Positions 58,430 to 64,000 of a DNA stretch of 64,000 nucleotides are shown here, piece by piece. The translations under genes were made by a program, and so were the position numbers. The DNA comes from Loripinus fragilis. Lineage: Eukaryota > Mollusca > Bivalvia > Lucinida > Lucinidae. The stretch covers positions 50,281,495 to 50,345,494 of the forward strand of contig OZ026528.1 in assembly GCA_964019695.1 (NCBI GenBank). The letters run 5' to 3'. Below the pieces are notes generated by a model that ran no database searches, was not told the origin of the DNA, and saw nothing but the letters and a program-made list of their open reading frames with translations. Within the stretch, counting starts at the first letter, position 1. Every line of letters starts with the position of its first letter.

Positions 58430-60077
58430 ACGAATACATGTCCTGGTCGCTTATTATTTTATTTTCGTGTATTCTTTGAGGTTGTTGTGCGAGAGAAATA
58501 CGTATATCTATGCGTAAGAGGAATGTCCTGATCAGCTTGTACATCAGTGAAAATCTAATGAAAACTTTCTTCATTCGCGGATCCAGAAAATTTTGTCAGA
58601 GGGGGTCCAATTCTGCAACTCTGATATTTTTTCTTTTGTTGATGAGGGGAGAGAGAATCCAACTACAACTAAAGGCGGGTCTTCGTCAGCCCGCCAGCGA
58701 AACGGAATTTCGCTGGCGTTCCAATGATACTTAAATGGCGTTTCTCTGGCGTGCCGATGATGGCCCAGCATTGAATTGCTGGCTTGATAGCTTTGAGAAC
58801 TTTTAGAATTTTAGGGGATCATGGCATTATTGCTAAGAAACCCTTTTTTGGTGATTTTACAGGGGGGTCTGGACCCACTGTCCCCCCTCTGGATCCGCGC
58901 ATGTTCTTGTCTGTCAGCGTGCGGTATACAGTCGAACTACCACTTTTGGACACGCAGCAAGATGTTTTAATTAAAGTCCAGCGAGAAATTTTGGCTGAAA
59001 TCAATGGCTATCGGTGACTGCAGTTGCTTGTATCCATGGCTCTATTTTATGACACAGTTACACATACTATACAAGGCGATTAGGGCCTATTATGTAACTG
59101 TCATAAACCTCTAAAATTGATTAAATATTTTAAATTTTATCAGGTAAATAAGTCGACATGTAAATTACACGACAAAACCAACCGAAAATGCGAGTGCGTC
59201 CAGCAAAGATTATTTATATCAGACTGAGTAGTCTCTGATCGCGTTCAGTGATTAACTAAGGACCATATGCGGACAGCGACGGTTCTGATCAGACTTGATC
59301 TGATCGCTTGGCTGATCGAAGTTTTATCGTGACGCACATCGTTGGTTTTCCAATGTCACGGCCCAATTATCATATAGGACCTGTCCACGAGGAAACGGCA
59401 CTTACTGTAGTTGCGTTCGTGATTTAAACGTGTATGCGCGATGTTATCTATTATTTGATTCTGAAGAGTTTCTCTTTATTCTGTTGTTTAAGCATGCGAA
59501 CATCGAAGGCTCTGACGAGTCTGCGCACTAGCACAGGCTCGCCATTACCTTAGATGGTCATATATGTGACAAGTACCTTTTAGTATGGCTTGTTTTGTGT
59601 CGTGTGGTCATTTGGTTTGAGTAATCTATAATTTAAGATCAGACTGGGGCCCTTGACTCGTGTGACGACGTATAGACAGGATTAAAAGTGTGTTGTTGAT
59701 GTTTTTCATGTGGCCTATCATTTAAAAGGTTAGTATGATTTGGCGATGTTTGGTCATATTGAGTTAAGTTGCTTTAGGCAGGTGTAGACCTCACAAACTA
59801 CGAAATGTTTCGTGTCATAGTCAGTAAGGGTGGCCGACCCGGAAAAGGGTTTTAAAATAACGCCTCGATCATCAACACTGTTATGTGTTGTGGCCTTAGG
59901 GCATGACCCTATATCCTCTGTTTAGTGCTGGTTAAACCCAGGAAACGTCCAGACATGACAGATACATGTAAACACAAACTAAGGCACGACACGCCAAGCC
60001 AGAGCAACTTTAGTTGAAAGCAGGTAAATTCGGACAGCGCCATTGGAATTTTGAAACAAAATACGATTAATTGATTT
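58430..60077. other. No gene; includes a dispersed repeat
   Basis: 58570-58905 is a repeat (TTGCTAAGAAACCC, GGATCCGCG) shared with 41190-41320. The rest, to 60077, holds nothing recognisable. Confidence 0.45.
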
Positions 60078-60316
60078 GAGCCGTGCCATGTGATTTCCAC
60101 CAATGTGGCATTTTGACAAGTGTAAACTCAGACGAGACTGTGCAGCCTCCTTTTAAGCTAAGAAACTCCAAATGATGTTCAGTCAGTAGCCTAAGTGTCA
60201 TAGAATATTCAAGCGATTAGGAAAGGCTCTGACCAGACTGCGCGTATGGACAGGCTGGTCTGAGCCTTTGCTGGTCACACATAACACATTGTTTGAAATC
60301 TCCTGTCATGTCTCAT
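60078..60316. mobile_element. MITE, CATTGTTGGAAAT family
   Basis: Left GAGCCGTGCCATGTGATTTC, right CACATTGTTTGAAATCTCCT; the same interior as 43911-44151. Confidence 0.8.
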
Positions 60317-60486
60317 TTTTGTATGCCATCGAGTATAAAATATACGGTTGTCTCTATATCTTCATTTAAACATTTGTTGTGGAAGCTCTCGATGAGACGG
60401 TTCTTTCAACATAAGATTTGGTTGAGAAATTATAATGACTGATCTTATTTGCCTTTATACTGTTGTGTTGTGCAAGTTTGAGCCCA

Positions 60487-60738
60487 GGGCCCGGAATTTC
60501 AATGCCTCCTTAAAGTTAAGGAAGACTTAAGTTAAGTATTGATATCACAACATGCTATATTAAATGCTAAATTATGCGGTACTTGTGGTCAAAGATAAAA
60601 ATTATCATTGTGATCTTCAGAATAAATTAAACTATTTTGATAAAATCAGTTTGAAACGTTATTTTTCGCATCCTGAAAAATCAATACTTAACTTAAGTCT
60701 GCTTTAACTTTAAGGAGGCATTGTAATTACGGGCCCAG
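60487..60738. mobile_element. Foldback MITE, about 250 bp
   Basis: Terminal repeats of about 55 bp, ATGCCTCCTTAAAGTTAA at the left and TTAACTTTAAGGAGGCAT at the right, with GGGCCC at the outer ends. Confidence 0.85.
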
Positions 60739-60989
60739 ATCAATAAAATTAAATAAAGTAGGATTTACAAGTGGTGTCTAGATATTCATAAGAAAAGGGT
60801 TACATAAAATGGAACAAATAAGACCTTTAGGTTTGCATACACCCACACATATTACTAAGGGGTATTTAGCATTCAACAAATTGATCATTTTAGTGCTGCA
60901 GCAAACCAGTAAAAAGTGGGCTAGTTTTCGAGATGGTGGTCCCCACAGGGTAACAAGCAGCAGCATACATCAAATTATAGCTTAGTGTC

Positions 60990-62050
60990 TCCCAAATTAA
61001 AAAATGCATGATGCCACCTCAGTATGTCTGGGCGTAAAATTTTACGAGTCATTAAAAAAGGACACCCATACAAATAAATAACTTTACTAATAAGACTTTA
61101 ATTAAGCCAGAGATCAAAAACATTGCTAAAGTTGGTATAATATGAACACTAAATGATACAGAAGGATGTTACATATACTTTGCATCAAACATGAGATGCA
61201 AACAAGTCCATATACACTGACAGTGAAAGATCATTAGGTGCATTAGTTACGAAAACCCAAGACTTTCAAGAATTATATTTGACACATGATCCCCCTTAGG
61301 TAAAAATGTATTGAAAACAAGTTTAAATATTATCAATGACATCTGGGAAGCAAACAGTGCAAAATGTCACTACCATTTATTGAGGTGAAAAATTTTATGG
61401 TCCAACAAAAAAGGGTATCCATAGAAGTAATAACTTTACCGATAAAATCAATTTAAACCAATGATCAAAAGCATTGCTGTAGTTGGCATAATATGAACAC
61501 TAAATGATATATGAGGGTGCTAAATTATTATTATACATATGTAAGGTTCATATAAGTCCAAATACACCGATGGCGAAAGGTCATTAAGTACATTAGTCAC
61601 GAAAACCCATGATTTTGTAGAATATTTTCTGACAAATGATCGCTTTTGGTATAAATGTATTGAGTACAAGTTAAAATGTTAACAACTGACACCTGGTAAG
61701 CAAAGGTGCATGATGCCTCTTCCATATGTAGGCTCAAAAACGTTTATGGCCTTTTAAAGAGGGATGCCCATGAAATTAAATAACTTTACTGATAAAAATC
61801 CATTTAAACCAATGATAAAAACTATGGCTCAAGTTTGTATAATATGAACGCTAAATGACAAAAACGTTACAACTGTTGCATAAAGTATATCAACGTGTCA
61901 GGCAAGTATTAAACTATTTTATTTCTGTTAAGAGATATCATATTCCATTGACCATGAAAGTCCATCAAGTCCATCATCCACGAAAACACATTGCATACAT
62001 GTATATTATACTTTATGAATGTCAGACGTTTGTCAACAGTTCACAGTGAC
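60990..62050. repeat. Diverged tandem repeat, about 350-bp unit, three copies
   Basis: AATAACTTTACTAATAA (61080), AATAACTTTACCGATAA (61430) and AATAACTTTACTGATAA (61780) mark the copies; TAATATGAACACTAAATGAT follows each. Confidence 0.85.
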
Positions 62051-64000
62051 ATACTCATGTAATATATATGACATTTGAATGACTTGTTCCAATAAAACGA
62101 GCCAAAGATTATGTGTCATGGCGTAACGCACTCACTGATTTATCAGATTCAGCGTCCGTTTGGCAACATCTTCACAAGGCAAAATAGAGGAAATATTCAG
62201 ACAGTTTACCTTCCCGTGGCACTGCTACATTGCACAAACACAAGGTTGTACAAAGCTGTTCATTGCAGAAAGAAGAGCTTACTCACAATGGAAAATTTAC
62301 ATAGTAAATAATTCAACAACTTGTGTGGTGTAGCTGTCTGGCTAATCATTAGCGGTCTCAATGCCATTCTGCCATGTGCTTCCTCGTAGGATTCATATCC
62401 AAACTCTGCAGTTGTTAGACAATCCACAAGTCTTCAAGATAAGTACATGTAACTGATAAAAACAACTCATAACATGCAGTGTTCAGCTGTTATCTGTTCG
62501 GTGGTAGCGTTTTGGTGGTACATTCTTCATCGCTTCCTCACATCTGATTTCATTAAGTGAATTGCATTGATTTTTATCATACAGTAACTTTACAATTTAA
62601 GTGCAGGCAAGTTGCTCACTTAGTTGTTGAAAGATTTCTGTATTCTGGACTTCACTTTATGTGCTAACTTCTTTCCTGTTCCATAAAAGACAATGCAAGT
62701 GTCACAGCCAGTCAAATGATAGAAAAACATCAATAAATGTTTTTGTTCTGTGGTCTTGTGATAGAGCTCATGCACAGGAATAAAACGTTTCAAATCAACC
62801 TGTGTACCTGTTCATCATAAAAACGAATAGCTAACTCGCAAAAATATTTGGCCTGTGATGCAACAAGAAAACCAACAGGTAAGTGAGTATGACCAGGAAA
62901 TCCCACAACTACATACGACAGACCAACCCATGGCACAACCAGGAAGATCCAAAGAACACTAGATACAGGAAATTCAGAACACACCAAAGCACCAAGCTCT
63001 CTTTCTTCCCCAGCGAGATGAAACCAAAACTTGAAAGGACAAAAAGTTACTGCAAAACAAAACAAGAATATAACAATAAGCCCCCACAAACAATGATAGC
63101 AACAACAAACAATGAATAAACAAAAGCAGAACAACTGCCTTAGAACAGACTATAGACGAAACCATTAGGGAATTTAAATACATTTTACTGACCAAATATT
63201 CAACCTAGATTCTGCTATTTTAAAAACACCAAGCTCGCATAAATGCTTCCTAAATTATGTAATGTATCACCAAATGGAAACAACAAAGTCAATTAACAAC
63301 ACTGTGTCACCATCTGGACTGTTTACAATGATCTTACTGGAACCATTTTTTGATGCAATCGCTGCATGGAGGATCATTAATTTTGTGTGTCTGATTCTTC
63401 CCAGTTTGATTGCAGGGGTAGATCTTATGTGTTATGCTTTGCAATGGCAAAAGCCTTACCATTCAGTCCGCCACTGAGGTTTACAGTTTCCCTCCATTCA
63501 GTACTTCATCACCATTTTCTTTATCACATGTATATACGCGTAGTTAGTGTAGTATGCTACAATTTACTTTGTTTTCTGCCCTTGCTTCAAAGCCTTAAAT
63601 TCTTCATTCTTTTGGTATAGGGATTTCAACTTGGATATACATTTTATGGGATGTTACACAGGCTTTCAAGTGGGCCCTACTTTTCCTATTTTTTATTTTT
63701 CCTACTTTTTGATCTGCTCCTACTTTTCCTTACTTTTTCATGAAAATGCCCTACTATCCCTACTTTTTCACTCTAAATGTCATTTACGCGTAAAAACCCA
63801 GAATTCTTTCCTCACTATTTCTGTTACTTTCCCATGTGGTATCCTTGTTTAGGTGTGGTACTTGATTGTATCGTTTCCTGATCTTTGCATCCTTTCTTAC
63901 TTTAAATACATTACTTCTCCACTGACTGTTACTCTGTTGAATTGGATGGGGACTGTCTTTTGCATTTCTGTCATTACTTTAATGTCAGACTTGGGAAGTG
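62051..64000. other. No gene recognised; one dispersed repeat
   Basis: 62880-63070 matches 42680-43255 (GAGTATGACCAGGAAATCCC and AACAAAACAA blocks). The CCTACTTTTCC repeats near 63675-63770 are low complexity. Several 60-115 codon frames here lack any family resemblance. Confidence 0.4.

Noticed and set aside
62790..63134. 114-codon minus-strand frame as a membrane protein
   Set aside because: It lies in a dispersed repeat (copies at 42680 and 53374); the hydrophobic look comes from T-rich repeat sequence.

Overview
The window looks like animal nuclear DNA that is AT-rich, intron-rich and dense in repeats, most likely from a bivalve or related mollusc. The signs are GT-AG introns of 1-7 kb, tRNA-derived SINEs, many short palindromic transposons, tandem repeats that open with runs of TCCG, and a secreted cysteine-rich gene resembling the bivalve Cvsi protease-inhibitor family. 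Species assignment is inference from sequence style. There is no bacterial gene organisation, and most long reading frames are chance frames in repeats.

Two multi-exon genes can be reconstructed exactly, with every splice phase closing. (1) On the minus strand, 34895 to 13798, eleven coding exons give 1380 nt (459 aa): an uncharacterised N-terminal region, a divergent protein-kinase-like domain (ATP-loop, Lys170, HHD catalytic loop with Asp266 and Asn271, DFG at Asp288) with a strongly shortened activation segment, and a roughly 115-residue C-terminal tail ending in an acidic last exon. (2) On the plus strand, 43740 to 58359, four exons give 345 nt (114 aa): a signal peptide and two six-cysteine modules, each on its own exon between phase-1 introns, then a tiny last exon whose last six residues are five Asp and a Lys.

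Layout: 1-13.8 kb is intergenic, with long tandem repeats (85-1720 and 9470-10610), SINEs and foldback elements. 13.8-34.9 kb is the kinase-like gene, with a 1.34 kb mariner-like element, piggyBac-like TTAA elements, a 37-bp minisatellite and many palindromic elements in its introns. 34.9-43.7 kb is intergenic with a decayed non-LTR retrotransposon and several inverted-repeat elements. 43.7-58.4 kb is the secreted gene, whose introns hold a roughly 150-bp tandem array, two sister MITEs that bracket exon 2, a reverse transcriptase scrap, a 1.5 kb inverted-repeat element and a 640-bp tandem duplication. 58.4-64 kb is repeats and unrecognised sequence.

The most notable pattern is how tightly mobile elements press on splice sites: exon 1 donor, exon 2 donor, exon 7 donor and exon 8 acceptor of the kinase-like gene, and both sides of exon 2 of the secreted gene. 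The two genes show no evident functional link. No virus, CRISPR array, rRNA or functional tRNA gene was found.
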